NCBI GenBank assembly: GCA_965214375.1
Contig: OZ243947.1
Location: 1,860,001 to 1,924,000 of the forward strand
DNA length: 64,000 nucleotides
Reading direction: 5' to 3'
Origin: Endobugula sp965214375
Lineage (GTDB): Bacteria; Pseudomonadota; Gammaproteobacteria; Pseudomonadales; Cellvibrionaceae
Part shown: positions 34,155-43,192 of the stretch, piece after piece
Position numbering within the stretch: position 1 is the stretch's first letter
Layout: each line of letters opens with the position of its first letter
The notes under the pieces: generated by a model
Database searches by the model: none
The model's input: the letters and a program-made list of their open reading frames with translations, nothing else
Told to the model about the DNA's origin: nothing
Translations under genes and position numbers: made by a program

Positions 34155-35580
34155 AAAAGCACAGGCTTATGATGCGTTGATGCGTGGGAATCTATCCAGC
34201 TTTATTCAACGCACATTCGCTACAGTAGACCCCGGTGCTGAATATTCGCATAACTGGCACGTTGACCTGATTGCGGAATACCTACAGGCATGTACTGACC
34301 GTGAAATAAAGCGGCTGATTATCAACATACCACCGCGTTATCTGAAGTCTATTGCTGTATCCGTAGCATGGCCTGCATGGGTTCTGGGTAAAGACTCAAG
34401 TGCAAAATTTTTGGCTTCCAGTTATTCAGACAAGTTAGCACTGAAGCACAGTGTTGATTGTCGTTTGGTGGTTCAAAGCCCGTGGTATCGGCGGGCATTC
34501 CCCGGCGTTCACCTAGTGAAAGACCAGAATGAAAAATCCAAGTTTGTTACTACCGCACGAGGTCACAGAATAGCGACCAGTACGGGCGGTACGGCTACCG
34601 GTGAAGGTGGTGACTATCTGATTGTGGATGACCCGCACAATCCCCGACAAGCCGAAAGCCAAACGGAACGGGAAACCGCTTTGGAATGGTTTGATCAGAC
34701 TTTCTATAGCCGTTTAAACGACAAGAAAAACGGTGTGATTGTGGTGGTCATGCAACGTCTTCATGAAAAAGACCTGTCCGGTCACTTACTGGCACAAGGT
34801 GGCTGGGAGCATTTAAAGATTCCAGCAATAGCAGAAAGCAAGACGATTATTGACTTCGGCGGTATCAGCAAAACAAGAACCCCCGGCGACATTCTTCACC
34901 CAGAACGCGAAGGCAAGCATGAAATAGCGAAAACCAAGAAAGCGTTGGGTACATACGGCTTCGCTGGTCAATATCAACAGGAACCCGTACCCGCTGAAGG
35001 CGGCATGATTAAAAAGCCGTGGGTCAGTCGTTATAAAACGCCACCGGCTAACCCTATCCGAATTGTTCAGTCATGGGATACCGCATACAAGCCCGGTCAG
35101 TTGAATGACCCGTCTGTGTGTACTATTTGGGCAGAAACAAAACTGGCCTATTACCTGTTGGACGTGTGGCGTGATCGGGTCGAATACCCACGCTTGAAGT
35201 CCACGGTGAAAAGTTTGGCCGCAAAGTGGAACCCGTCAGCCATTTTGATTGAAGACAAGGCCAGCGGTCAGTCATTGATTCAGGAATTACGGGAAACCAC
35301 CAAGCTTTCAGTAGTAGCCATAGAACCCGAAGGCGACAAGCTTACCCGTATGTCTGCACAGTCTGCCAAGTTTGAAGCGGGCAAGGTCTACGTGCCGGAA
35401 TCAGCACCGTGGTTGCCCGATTATGAAAAAGAATTGTTTACCTTCCCACTGGCTGAACATGACGACCAAGTAGACAGCACCAGTCAGTTTTTAGGTTGGG
35501 TGGCTAATAATCAACAAAGCTACGGCTACAGCCCAGTCAAAGGCGGCGGTAATAGCTTCAAACGTAAAGGGGCATGGTAG
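34138..35580 (+). CDS. Terminase large subunit
   Basis: The ATPase/nuclease motor packages DNA into proheads. Visible features: the N-terminal 'LIINIPPRYLKSIAVSVAWPAW' (Walker A-like), 'YLIVDDPHN' (Walker B), and the nuclease acidic residues in 'VQSWDTAYK' and 'ILIEDKASGQSLIQEL', with 'HDDQVDSTSQFLGW' near the C-terminus. From the ATG at 34,138 the protein is 480 residues. It overlaps portal by seven bases. Confidence 0.94.
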   Translation: MQSAVEKAQAYDALMRGNLSSFIQRTFATVDPGAEYSHNWHVDLIAEYLQACTDREIKRLIINIPPRYLKSIAVSVAWPAWVLGKDSSAKFLASSYSDKLALKHSVDCRLVVQSPWYRRAFPGVHLVKDQNEKSKFVTTARGHRIATSTGGTATGEGGDYLIVDDPHNPRQAESQTERETALEWFDQTFYSRLNDKKNGVIVVVMQRLHEKDLSGHLLAQGGWEHLKIPAIAESKTIIDFGGISKTRTPGDILHPEREGKHEIAKTKKALGTYGFAGQYQQEPVPAEGGMIKKPWVSRYKTPPANPIRIVQSWDTAYKPGQLNDPSVCTIWAETKLAYYLLDVWRDRVEYPRLKSTVKSLAAKWNPSAILIEDKASGQSLIQELRETTKLSVVAIEPEGDKLTRMSAQSAKFEAGKVYVPESAPWLPDYEKELFTFPLAEHDDQVDSTSQFLGWVANNQQSYGYSPVKGGGNSFKRKGAW

Positions 35581-37124
35581 ATATGGCTCGAAATAAGAGA
35601 CAGCAGAAAAAACAGGACGCAAAGCGTACTGATACCAAAAAACTAGCGGTAGAACTTGCGGGGCATACCGCTGTTCGCAATATGTGGGGTAGTGGTTCGA
35701 TAGCCAGCGGATTAACGCCACAGAAACTAGCCAATATTTTGAAAGCATCTACTGAAGGTGATACGGATGCTTATTTAACCCTTGCCGAAGAAATGGAAGA
35801 ACGTGACCCGCATTATTCAAGTGTGTTGCGTACTCGAAAGTTGGCCGTAGCCAGTTTACCCGTGACCGTTGTAGCCGGTGGTGAAGACAGCAAAGCGCAA
35901 CAATTGGCCGAAGACATTCACCGTTTGATTGATGCCCCTGACTTTGGCGACTTGGTAGATAACGCTATGGACGCAATCGGTAAGGGATATAGCGTTAATG
36001 AAATTATGTGGGATAGAAGCGGTGCGCGGTGGGAACCGAAAGAATACCGCTGGCGTGATCCACGCTTTTTCATGTTCCACCATGAAAACCCCGAAGAAAT
36101 GCGGATTGTAGACGAAGCTGACCCAACTAATGGTCTGGCTATGCCGCTTTACAAGTTCATTGTCCATAAGCCACGCTTGAAATTAGGCTTGGTACTTCGT
36201 GGCGGTCTGGCGCGATTGGTCGCCTTTTCCTATATCTGCAAAATGTACGGTATTAAAGATTGGCTTGGTTTCCTTGAAATCTACGGCATTCCGCTACGGC
36301 TAGGTAAGTACGGTACGTCAGCCAGTGAAGAAGATAAGGAAGTTTTAAAAACTGCCGTTGCCAATATCGGTTCTGATGCCGCCGCTATCTTGCCTGATTC
36401 AATGGTTATTGAGTTTCAACAAGTCGCGCAAGCGTCCGGTGCGTCTGAAGTCTTTGCCCGGATGGTTGAATGGATTGATAGGCAAATATCCAAGGCCGTA
36501 CTGGGTCAAACGGCAAGCGCGGAAGGAACACCGGGTAAGTTAGGGAATGAAGATTCACAAGAAGCCGTCCGTCAAGACATTATTGCAGCGGATGCCAAGC
36601 AGCTTGCCAATACAATCAACCGTGACTTGATTAGACCATACATTGATATTAATTATGGCCCGCAAGAAGTTTACCCGCGTGTCATTATCACCGTACCTGA
36701 AAAGGAAGACTTAACGGCATTAGCGGCCAACTTGGAAAAGCTGGTTCCTTTGGGTTTGAAAGTATCAGCGGCAGAAGTAAGAACAAAGCTTGGGCTATCA
36801 GAGCCGGGGAAAGATACGGACTTATTGGGCGTACCCGCAACCACTGAAGAATCAGCAGCGAACCGTACAAGTCATAAAGCTGTAAACAGAAGCCAGCCGG
36901 ATGACATTGACGTTTTAGCCGCTGACTTATTGGCAGACTGGGAACCACAGGCCGCTTCTGTTACGTCACCTGTCTTGTCCGCTATACAAGACGCTGAAGA
37001 CTATGACCAGTTAGCAGAATTATTGCCGAAATTGTTAGAAAACGCTGACCTTGTGAAGCTAACTGAATCATTGGCAAAGGCAGGACTGATTGCCTACGGA
37101 ACAGGCGTAGAAGGTAACGAATGA
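35574..37124 (+). CDS. Portal protein (DUF935, Mu gp29-like)
   Basis: The 516-residue protein matches Mu-type portals: 'DPHYSSVLRTRKLAVASLPVTV', 'GYSVNEIMW', 'RDPRFFMFH', 'LEIYGIPLRLGKY' and 'KAVLGQTASAEGT'. The portal forms the ring at the packaging vertex. It overlaps the MuF gene by four bases. The last ~100 residues, Asp/Leu-rich, are less conserved. Confidence 0.93.
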   Translation: MVDMARNKRQQKKQDAKRTDTKKLAVELAGHTAVRNMWGSGSIASGLTPQKLANILKASTEGDTDAYLTLAEEMEERDPHYSSVLRTRKLAVASLPVTVVAGGEDSKAQQLAEDIHRLIDAPDFGDLVDNAMDAIGKGYSVNEIMWDRSGARWEPKEYRWRDPRFFMFHHENPEEMRIVDEADPTNGLAMPLYKFIVHKPRLKLGLVLRGGLARLVAFSYICKMYGIKDWLGFLEIYGIPLRLGKYGTSASEEDKEVLKTAVANIGSDAAAILPDSMVIEFQQVAQASGASEVFARMVEWIDRQISKAVLGQTASAEGTPGKLGNEDSQEAVRQDIIAADAKQLANTINRDLIRPYIDINYGPQEVYPRVIITVPEKEDLTALAANLEKLVPLGLKVSAAEVRTKLGLSEPGKDTDLLGVPATTEESAANRTSHKAVNRSQPDDIDVLAADLLADWEPQAASVTSPVLSAIQDAEDYDQLAELLPKLLENADLVKLTESLAKAGLIAYGTGVEGNE

Positions 37125-38650
37125 TTACACCAACTACGCCGCCAACGCCCAAGGAAGCGTTGGAGTATTTACGGGCAAAAGGCTACAAAATCGGGTGGGA
37201 TTATCGGGACGTGTGGCAGGAAGAACACGTTCGCGCTTTCACCGTTGCCAAAGCCATGACCCAAGACTTGCTTATTGATATACGCAAAGCCCTTGATGAA
37301 GCCTTGGCACAGGGTAAGACGTTACAGCAATTCAAGAAAGAACTTGAACCGATTCTTGGAAAGCGTGGGTGGCTTGGTAAGGTCACTATGCCCGATGGTT
37401 CAACCGTAGAACTGGGCACACCACGGCGGCTAAAGATTATTTATGACACCAATATGAGAACCGCCCGCACCGCTGGACAGTGGGAGCGAATCGAACGAAA
37501 CAAGGACGCAATGCCATATTTGATGTATGGCCTTGGGCCTTCAAAAGAACACCGGCTTCAGCATGTAGAATGGGAAGGGTTGATTCTTCCTATTGATGAT
37601 CCCTTTTGGGACACACACCTACCGCCGAACGGTTGGGGGTGTAAATGTCGTGTACGCCAGATGACAAAACGGGACACTGATAAGCGTGGCGGCATATCTA
37701 AAACGCCGAAAATTGAAACAACGCCGTGGGAAAATAAGCGTACAGGCCAGATTCAAGACGTACCGAAGGGAATTGACCCCGGCTGGGATTACAACCCCGG
37801 AAAAGCACGTTTAGGAAAGGCCCAGCAATTCGGTCAAGACAAAGATGCAGAGTTTAAAAGCATCGTTGGAACGGCTGAATCAGCGGTAGACTTTGAACGG
37901 CGTACTGTTCCCAGTGCTATGTCTACGTTGAAAAACATATCCGCTGATAATATTGACGATGTATTGAAACAGTTACCGGGTGCGGAAGATCGGTTGGAAA
38001 AGGTACGCGCCTTCACCAATAACAAGGGAACGAAGACCTTAATCATTCGCCAGTCTGAAATGGGGGCAAGAAATAACGCTTCCGTGAAAATCAGGGAACA
38101 GGTCTTAGGCTACCTTGACGAAAATCAACGCCAATATGGACACCACAACTACACAACGCGGAAACCGGGCAGAACTGGCGGCTTTACCAGTGCGTCATTC
38201 AATCATGTTGTGGTTAAAGGTAACAGCAAGGTCAACTTCAAAAAGGCCGACAAAAAGCTACTTGCCGCCGAATTAAGCCAAGCAGTTGATACCGCTGCCA
38301 TTACAAGAAAGACAGTACACCCTAAACTATTAGAGAAAATGCCAGAACTGGCAAAAGAACCGGAAGTTTGGGCATTGGCCTATGGGGGCAGTAAAGAAGC
38401 GGAACTTATCGCTACATGGGTTCATGAATTGGGGCACCAAGTGCATTACTGGGCGGGTGCGCCCAGTGCGCCAGTAGGTGCAAAGTACCTGACGCGGTAT
38501 AGTCAGACCAATAAATATGAATATCATGCGGAACACTTCAGCGCATGGTTATTCAATCGGGACGCTTTGGCGAAATTTAACCCTGAAGCCGCCAAGCACT
38601 TTGACGAATTAATAGAACAAGCCATTGAAGGCAAAGAGAGAACACGCTAA
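37121..38650 (+). CDS. Mu F-like head protein fused to an HExxH metallopeptidase-like domain
   Basis: The N-terminal ~220 residues are a Mu gpF-type minor head domain (characteristic 'HLPPNGWGCKCRVRQMTKRD' at residues ~166-186). The C-terminal part is unrelated to structural genes. It has a zinc-protease motif H435-E-L-G-H439 ('WVHELGHQVHYW') and, 32 residues on, 'YEYHAEHFSAWL', where E471 is a likely third ligand. The layout (MuF plus a variable C-terminal enzyme domain, followed by a tiny gene) matches MuF-linked polymorphic toxins of temperate phages. The domain call comes from motifs only; the target is unknown. A maturation protease role is the alternative. Confidence 0.85.
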   Translation: MITPTTPPTPKEALEYLRAKGYKIGWDYRDVWQEEHVRAFTVAKAMTQDLLIDIRKALDEALAQGKTLQQFKKELEPILGKRGWLGKVTMPDGSTVELGTPRRLKIIYDTNMRTARTAGQWERIERNKDAMPYLMYGLGPSKEHRLQHVEWEGLILPIDDPFWDTHLPPNGWGCKCRVRQMTKRDTDKRGGISKTPKIETTPWENKRTGQIQDVPKGIDPGWDYNPGKARLGKAQQFGQDKDAEFKSIVGTAESAVDFERRTVPSAMSTLKNISADNIDDVLKQLPGAEDRLEKVRAFTNNKGTKTLIIRQSEMGARNNASVKIREQVLGYLDENQRQYGHHNYTTRKPGRTGGFTSASFNHVVVKGNSKVNFKKADKKLLAAELSQAVDTAAITRKTVHPKLLEKMPELAKEPEVWALAYGGSKEAELIATWVHELGHQVHYWAGAPSAPVGAKYLTRYSQTNKYEYHAEHFSAWLFNRDALAKFNPEAAKHFDELIEQAIEGKERTR

Positions 38651-38832
38651 TGAACGAAGACGAAGCTATTCAAGAAGCGCAGAAGCTTCTAAAACAAAAT
38701 GCCACCGTGGAAACGGGCAAAGCCCTTGAAGCGTTGGAGCCTCACATATCGGCTGATAAGTTCGGCAACCTGTGGGAAGCCTTCATTGCGTCAGCACCGA
38801 TTGAAGTAGTTATGGAACTGGATAATCAGTAA
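38650..38832 (+). CDS. Small acidic protein after the MuF metallopeptidase gene, candidate immunity protein
   Basis: The 60-residue, acidic, mostly helical protein ('MNEDEAIQEAQKLLKQNATV...') starts on the last base of the MuF stop codon, so it is translationally coupled. It is the last gene before regulatory motif 2. No family is recognised. An immunity or inhibitor role for the adjacent HExxH domain is inferred only from position, size and charge. Confidence 0.6.
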   Translation: MNEDEAIQEAQKLLKQNATVETGKALEALEPHISADKFGNLWEAFIASAPIEVVMELDNQ

Positions 38833-38843
38833 TTACTCGCCAC

Positions 38844-38863
38844 AGGTATAGTTTTTTACCTGA
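38844..38863 (+). promoter_or_regulatory. Late-gene regulatory motif, copy 2
   Basis: AGGTATAGTTTTTTACCTGA lies 33 bp upstream of the head protease start, at the head of the capsid-baseplate block. One base differs from copy 1; identical to copy 3. Confidence 0.75.
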
Positions 38864-38896
38864 ACCCCTACCTTTGCCCGCGCTACCGTAGCGGGC

Positions 38897-39895
38897 ATGA
38901 CGACAAAAACTTTTGCCTTAAACACTGACCTTCGGCCACTTTTGGAAGCGATAGCTGCCCAGAAGGGTGCGCCGTTGTGGGTGGAATTAATACCTGCCGG
39001 TGAACAGATCAACGGACGGGATGGCCGTTCTTGGGTTAATGATAACCCCCAAGGCATTGTTGACGCTTTCCAAGCTAATAACGCTGACCTTCCTATTGAT
39101 ATTGAACACGCTACTGAACTGAAAGCACCAAACGGTGATCCCGCCCCGGCAGTGGGTTGGATTAAAGCCCTTGAAGTGCGTGACGGCGGTGCTATCTGGG
39201 GTCTGGTCGAATGGAACAATGAAGGCCGCTGGTTGATGGAGGATAAATCTTACAAGTATTTATCCCCTGTATTCACATTCGACACGCAAACAAAACGCAT
39301 TTTACAACTCTATTCGGCTGGTTTAACGAATCAGCCAAACCTTCACTTAACCGCGCTGAACCAGCGCATCAAACCTACCGGAGAAGACGCTATGACTTTA
39401 TCACTAGCTATCTGTACCGCGCTGGGTCTGTCAGCGGAAGCTACTGAAGCGCAGGCCGTATCAGCCATTAATCAACTTAAAGATGACAAGGACAAAGCAT
39501 TGAACAGTGCCAATAGTCCTTCATTGGAAAAGTTTGTCCCACGCGCTGACCACGATGCCGCGTTGAATCGTGCCCAAGAAGCTGAAAACAAGCTGAAGGA
39601 AATCGAAGACACCGCATTGAATCAGAAAATTGAAGACGAACTGGAAAAAGCACAGAAGGCGGGAGCAATTACACCGGCAACTGTGGAATATCACCGTGCT
39701 TGTTGTAAGCAAGAAGGTGGTCTTAAACGCTTCCAAGAGTTTGTCCAGTCTGCCCCAAAGATTGGCGAAGACACCGACTTGGACAACAAGGCGGCAAACA
39801 AACAAGGCAAAGGACTTAGCGAAGAAGACAAGGCAGCTTGTCACTTGCTGGGTCTTGATGAAGACGAATTTACTAAAACTAAGGAGGCCGCGTAA
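38897..39895 (+). CDS. Head protease/scaffold (Mu gpI-like)
   Basis: The 332-residue protein has the Mu gpI pattern in its first ~150 residues ('QGIVDAFQANNADLPIDIEHATE', 'APAVGWIKAL', 'YKYLSPVFTF', 'LTNQPNL') and a helical scaffold-like C-terminal half. An internal in-frame ATG at 39,392 (residue 166) with GGAGA 7 bp before it could yield a separate scaffold, as gpZ in Mu. It shares its stop base with the major head gene start. Confidence 0.9.
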   Translation: MTTKTFALNTDLRPLLEAIAAQKGAPLWVELIPAGEQINGRDGRSWVNDNPQGIVDAFQANNADLPIDIEHATELKAPNGDPAPAVGWIKALEVRDGGAIWGLVEWNNEGRWLMEDKSYKYLSPVFTFDTQTKRILQLYSAGLTNQPNLHLTALNQRIKPTGEDAMTLSLAICTALGLSAEATEAQAVSAINQLKDDKDKALNSANSPSLEKFVPRADHDAALNRAQEAENKLKEIEDTALNQKIEDELEKAQKAGAITPATVEYHRACCKQEGGLKRFQEFVQSAPKIGEDTDLDNKAANKQGKGLSEEDKAACHLLGLDEDEFTKTKEAA

Positions 39896-40785
39896 TGGCT
39901 ATCGTTACCCCCGCACTATTGAAAAGCCTGTTTACCGGCTACAACGCCTCATACCAAAAGGGGCTTGGAATGGCTCCTTCGCAATACAATAAAATTGCGA
40001 GTGTCATTAAATCCACGTCAGCTTCCAATACTTACGGATGGTTGGGTCAGTTCCCGCAATTCCGTGAATGGGTGGGTGATCGTGTTATCAAGGATATGGA
40101 AGCTCACGGCTACCAGATTTTCAATAAGGATTTTGAAAGCACGATTGGCGTAAACCGTAACAACATTGAAGACGACAACTTGGGTATCTATACCCCGTTG
40201 TTTGAAGAAATGGGTCGTGCCGCTTCCGCACACCCTGACGAATTGGTATTCAATTTGTTGGCGGCTGGTTTCACTTCGGAATGCTTCGACGGTCAATACT
40301 TTTTCGACACTGACCACCCTGTAGGTCTCCCCGGTGCTGAAGTCAGCGTGTCTAACTTTGTTGATGGTGCTGCAACGCCTTGGTATTTGCTGGATAACAG
40401 CCGCGCAATTAAGCCGCTGATTTATCAAGAGCGCAAAAAAGCCAAGTTTGTCAGCATGACCAAAGATGAAGACGAAGCTGTATTCATGAAAAAAGAATAC
40501 CGTTACGGCGTAGATTCCCGCTGTAACGTGGGCTTTGGCTTCTGGCAGATGGGATACGCCAGCAAGCAAGACCTGACTACAGCCAACTTCGACGCAGCTT
40601 ATGACGCTATGGGTCAGTTCAAAAGTGACCAAGGCCGACCACTGGGTATTAAACCTACTACGTTGGTTGTTCCGCCTTCACTTCGTACCAAAGCGCAAGC
40701 GATTGTGAAAGACAAACTACCGGGTGGCGAAGACAACCCTAACGCTGGGATTGTTGAAGTAATCGTTAGCCCTTGGCTTGCCTAA
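39895..40785 (+). CDS. Major head protein (Mu gpT-like)
   Basis: The 296-residue protein matches Mu-type major capsid subunits: 'MAIVTPALLKSLFTGYNASYQKGL', cited in part, 'YGWLGQFPQFREWVGDR', 'FFDTDHPVG' and 'PTTLVVPPSLRTKA'. An AAGGAGG ribosome binding site precedes the ATG, consistent with high expression, and a strong terminator follows 20 bp after the stop. Confidence 0.95.
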   Translation: MAIVTPALLKSLFTGYNASYQKGLGMAPSQYNKIASVIKSTSASNTYGWLGQFPQFREWVGDRVIKDMEAHGYQIFNKDFESTIGVNRNNIEDDNLGIYTPLFEEMGRAASAHPDELVFNLLAAGFTSECFDGQYFFDTDHPVGLPGAEVSVSNFVDGAATPWYLLDNSRAIKPLIYQERKKAKFVSMTKDEDEAVFMKKEYRYGVDSRCNVGFGFWQMGYASKQDLTTANFDAAYDAMGQFKSDQGRPLGIKPTTLVVPPSLRTKAQAIVKDKLPGGEDNPNAGIVEVIVSPWLA

Positions 40786-40804
40786 TAACGCCAGCAGCAG
40801 CCTT

Positions 40805-40829
40805 GCCCCCGGCAACGGGGGCTTTTTTT
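40805..40829 (+). terminator. Rho-independent terminator after the major head gene
   Basis: GCCCCCG and CGGGGGC form a 7-bp GC stem closed by a GCAA tetraloop, followed by seven T. Downstream late genes have no new copy of the late motif until 46,556, so partial read-through is expected, giving more capsid than connector protein. Confidence 0.9.
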
Positions 40830-40843
40830 CGGAGACTAGAACT

Positions 40844-41188
40844 ATGAGTGATTTACTTTTTATCCGTTCAAAGAACAAGCCGGGATTTCGCCGTGCTGGT
40901 GAGTTTTTCCCGTCAGAAGGTAAAACGATTGACCCGCAAGACTTCACTGAAAGTCAGTTGGAACAGATCAAAGCTGAACCGATGTTGATTGTTACGGAAG
41001 GTGCTGAAGCACCAGTTGACGATACGCCCGACGAACTGATTGAAGACATTGTGGAAGCTATCGGAATTCTTGACCCTGACAAAAAGCCAAACGTGAAAGA
41101 CCTTGAAAATGTAATCGGTAAAGACATTACTGCCGCGCAACGTGATACGGCTTGGGATGTTTACCAAGAGCGAGTAGCAGAAGGTTGA
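40844..41188 (+). CDS. Mu-like gp35/HI1506-type protein
   Basis: The 114-residue product ('LLFIRSKNKPGFRRAGEFFPSEGKTIDPQDFTESQLEQI', cited in part) resembles the small conserved protein that follows the major head gene in Mu-like phages. A GGAG site precedes the ATG at 40,844. The C-terminal part is acidic and helical. Role in head completion inferred from position. Confidence 0.75.
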   Translation: MSDLLFIRSKNKPGFRRAGEFFPSEGKTIDPQDFTESQLEQIKAEPMLIVTEGAEAPVDDTPDELIEDIVEAIGILDPDKKPNVKDLENVIGKDITAAQRDTAWDVYQERVAEG

Positions 41189-41194
41189 TTCTTA

Positions 41195-41638
41195 ATGCCT
41201 TATGCAACCGTCGAAGATATTACAAACCGGTACGGTGAGGACTTTTTGTATACGATAGCTGACCGGGACAATGACGACACTTTATACACAACCGCTGTTG
41301 AAAGTGCGTTGTCTGATGCCAGCGGGTTGATGGATTCATACCTATCAACCCGTTATACCCTTCCTCTTGTTGAATTTCCTGATTTGCTGAAACGCTTGTG
41401 TGCTGATGTTGCCGTGTATTGGTTGGCTGAGGACGGCGGCGGTACTACAGAAGAAAAACGCCAGCGGTATGAAGATGCTGTTGAATGGCTGGAACGCATA
41501 GCTAAAGGAAAAGCTGAATTAAATATCACTGATTCCGAAAGCGATACAGAAACGCCAGCCGGGACCGTTACCAGTGATGGGGTATTGATTCAATCCAATA
41601 CGCGCTTGTTTAGCCGCGATAAATTGGGAGCGTTCTAA
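41195..41638 (+). CDS. DUF1320 protein (Mu gp36-like)
   Basis: The 147-residue protein starts 'MPYATVEDITNRYGEDFL' and has 'ALSDASGLMDSYLSTRYTLPL' and 'LCADVAVYWL', the DUF1320 pattern of head-tail connector proteins. Its stop overlaps the next start by one base. Confidence 0.9.
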   Translation: MPYATVEDITNRYGEDFLYTIADRDNDDTLYTTAVESALSDASGLMDSYLSTRYTLPLVEFPDLLKRLCADVAVYWLAEDGGGTTEEKRQRYEDAVEWLERIAKGKAELNITDSESDTETPAGTVTSDGVLIQSNTRLFSRDKLGAF

Positions 41639-42087
41639 TGGCTGGCGTTGGTGCTTCACTTGAATTACGCGGCGTTGAACGTTTGAACAACGTACTTGAC
41701 CGTCTTGGGGGTGTTGACCCTCAACAGATACTTAGTGTGTTGGGCAATATCGTTGAAAAGCAAACCGTAGACCGCCTAGTAGACGGAAAAGAAAGCCCTG
41801 ACGGTGATGCGTGGCCGGAATGGTCACCTTGGTATGCACAGTCAAGGCACGGCAATCAAAACCTACTTCAAAGTAGCGGCAATTTAATTGATTCCATTCA
41901 ATCGGTGTTTGGCTTTGGCAGTGCTGAAGTTGGAACAAACCTTATCTATGCCGCAAGTCACCAGTTTGGTGATGCGAAACGCGGAATCCCACAACGTGAA
42001 TTCCTTGGCGTAAGTGCTGACAACTTAGCTGATTTGCAAAACTCCCTTGATGATTGGGCAGATAGTTTGATTCAGGGGGCTGTATGA
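41638..42087 (+). CDS. Phage virion morphogenesis protein (gpS/gpG type)
   Basis: The 149-residue protein fits the virion morphogenesis/tail completion family: 'QTVDRLVDGKESPDGDAWPEWSPWYAQ', 'LLQSSGNLIDSIQ' and 'YAASHQFG', ending 'IPQREFLGVS'. It likely completes the head-tail joint. It overlaps the next gene by four bases. Confidence 0.9.
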   Translation: MAGVGASLELRGVERLNNVLDRLGGVDPQQILSVLGNIVEKQTVDRLVDGKESPDGDAWPEWSPWYAQSRHGNQNLLQSSGNLIDSIQSVFGFGSAEVGTNLIYAASHQFGDAKRGIPQREFLGVSADNLADLQNSLDDWADSLIQGAV

Positions 42088-42617
42088 AATTTAAAGAACT
42101 ACGCCAAGCGATTATTGACAAGATCAACGCTGAACTGCCTGAACTGAAGGCCGTTAGTCCGCACCCCGGACGATTTAATCTTGATGAACTGAAGCGTATT
42201 GCCACCAAGTTACCCGCTGTGCGCGTGGCTTTGATGGGTACGCCAACGGTTAATATTTTGGAAACTGGCGAAAATGAAGCGGTACTTCGCCTTGCTGCAT
42301 TCGTTGTAACAGGAGACCGCCGCCAGTTGCCCAAAGATGAAGCGGCACTGGCAATAGTCGAAAGCCTGTTGGTGTTTATCCCCGGACAACGCTGGGGCGT
42401 TAAAGGTGCAATGGATGCCAAGGGCGTTAAGGCGGATAACTTATTCAGCGGCAAGGTTGAACGCCAAGGCGTGGCAATGTGGGCTGTGACTTGGGAACAA
42501 TCTATTCGTATCGGTCAAGGCGTTTGGGGTGGCGGTGTTATCCCGTTAGAAGTTTATGTGTCAGATGACCCTGAAAACCACGGTGATGAAAATACTTATG
42601 ACAAGGTGGCGGGATGA
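42084..42617 (+). CDS. DUF1834 protein (Mu gp37-like)
   Basis: A 177-residue product with the DUF1834 pattern ('ELPELKAVSPHPGRF', 'LPAVRVALMGTP', 'EAVLRLAAFVVTGDR', 'WAVTWEQSIRIG'). In Mu-like phages this gene lies in the head-tail connection region. Four-base overlaps join it to both neighbours. Confidence 0.85.
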   Translation: MKFKELRQAIIDKINAELPELKAVSPHPGRFNLDELKRIATKLPAVRVALMGTPTVNILETGENEAVLRLAAFVVTGDRRQLPKDEAALAIVESLLVFIPGQRWGVKGAMDAKGVKADNLFSGKVERQGVAMWAVTWEQSIRIGQGVWGGGVIPLEVYVSDDPENHGDENTYDKVAG

Positions 42618-43192
42618 TAGACAACATTTTACAACGCTTGGCAGAAGTAGAACGCAGACTATCCAATGTCTTCTTACTTGGCACTATTACTGATGCTGAT
42701 TATGACAACGCGCTGGTAAAAGTAGAAGCAGGACAACTTGAAACAGGCTGGCTTCATTGGATCACTTCCCGCGCAAGTAATGACGTGGATTACTGGGCAC
42801 CTGAAATAGGTGAACAAGTGGCCGTCATGTGTCCCGGTGGAGACCCGGAACTAGGCGTAGTGCTTCCGGCTTTGTACCAAAGTAATTTCCCTGCTACCGA
42901 TAACCGGCCAACCGTGCGCCGTGTTCGTTTTGCTGATGGCGCTGACTTTAGCTATGACCGTGAAGCTAATGCGTTGAAGATCATATTGCCTGACGGGGCG
43001 ACGACTGAGCTTATTTCTAAAGGCGGTGTTTCTATTGTGGGTGATGTGCATGTCACTGGAAATATTACAGCCACCGAAGAAATCACAGACCATACCCGTT
43101 CAATGCAAGCTGACCGCGATATTTACAACAGCCATACGCATAGTTCACCTGAAACCGGTGCAGCTACGTCAACACCAGGGGCGCAACAATGA
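42614..43192 (+). CDS. Baseplate assembly protein V
   Basis: The 192-residue product is P2 gpV-like, the central spike of the baseplate. It has an OB-like N-terminal part ('NALVKVEAGQLETGWLHWITSRA') and 'GEQVAVMCPGGDPELGVVLPALY', then a repetitive beta-rich C-terminus with histidines ('SHTHSSPETG') that could bind an apical metal. First gene of the P2-type V-W-J-I block. Confidence 0.93.
   Translation: MIDNILQRLAEVERRLSNVFLLGTITDADYDNALVKVEAGQLETGWLHWITSRASNDVDYWAPEIGEQVAVMCPGGDPELGVVLPALYQSNFPATDNRPTVRRVRFADGADFSYDREANALKIILPDGATTELISKGGVSIVGDVHVTGNITATEEITDHTRSMQADRDIYNSHTHSSPETGAATSTPGAQQ

Noticed and set aside
40018..40632. Long antisense frame (204 codons) across the major head gene
   Set aside because: The plus-strand frame is a clear gpT-like capsid gene in a packed operon; the antisense frame has no recognisable domain or ribosome binding site.
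41942..42454. Antisense frame of 170 codons across the morphogenesis and DUF1834 genes
   Set aside because: Shadow of two well-supported overlapping genes.
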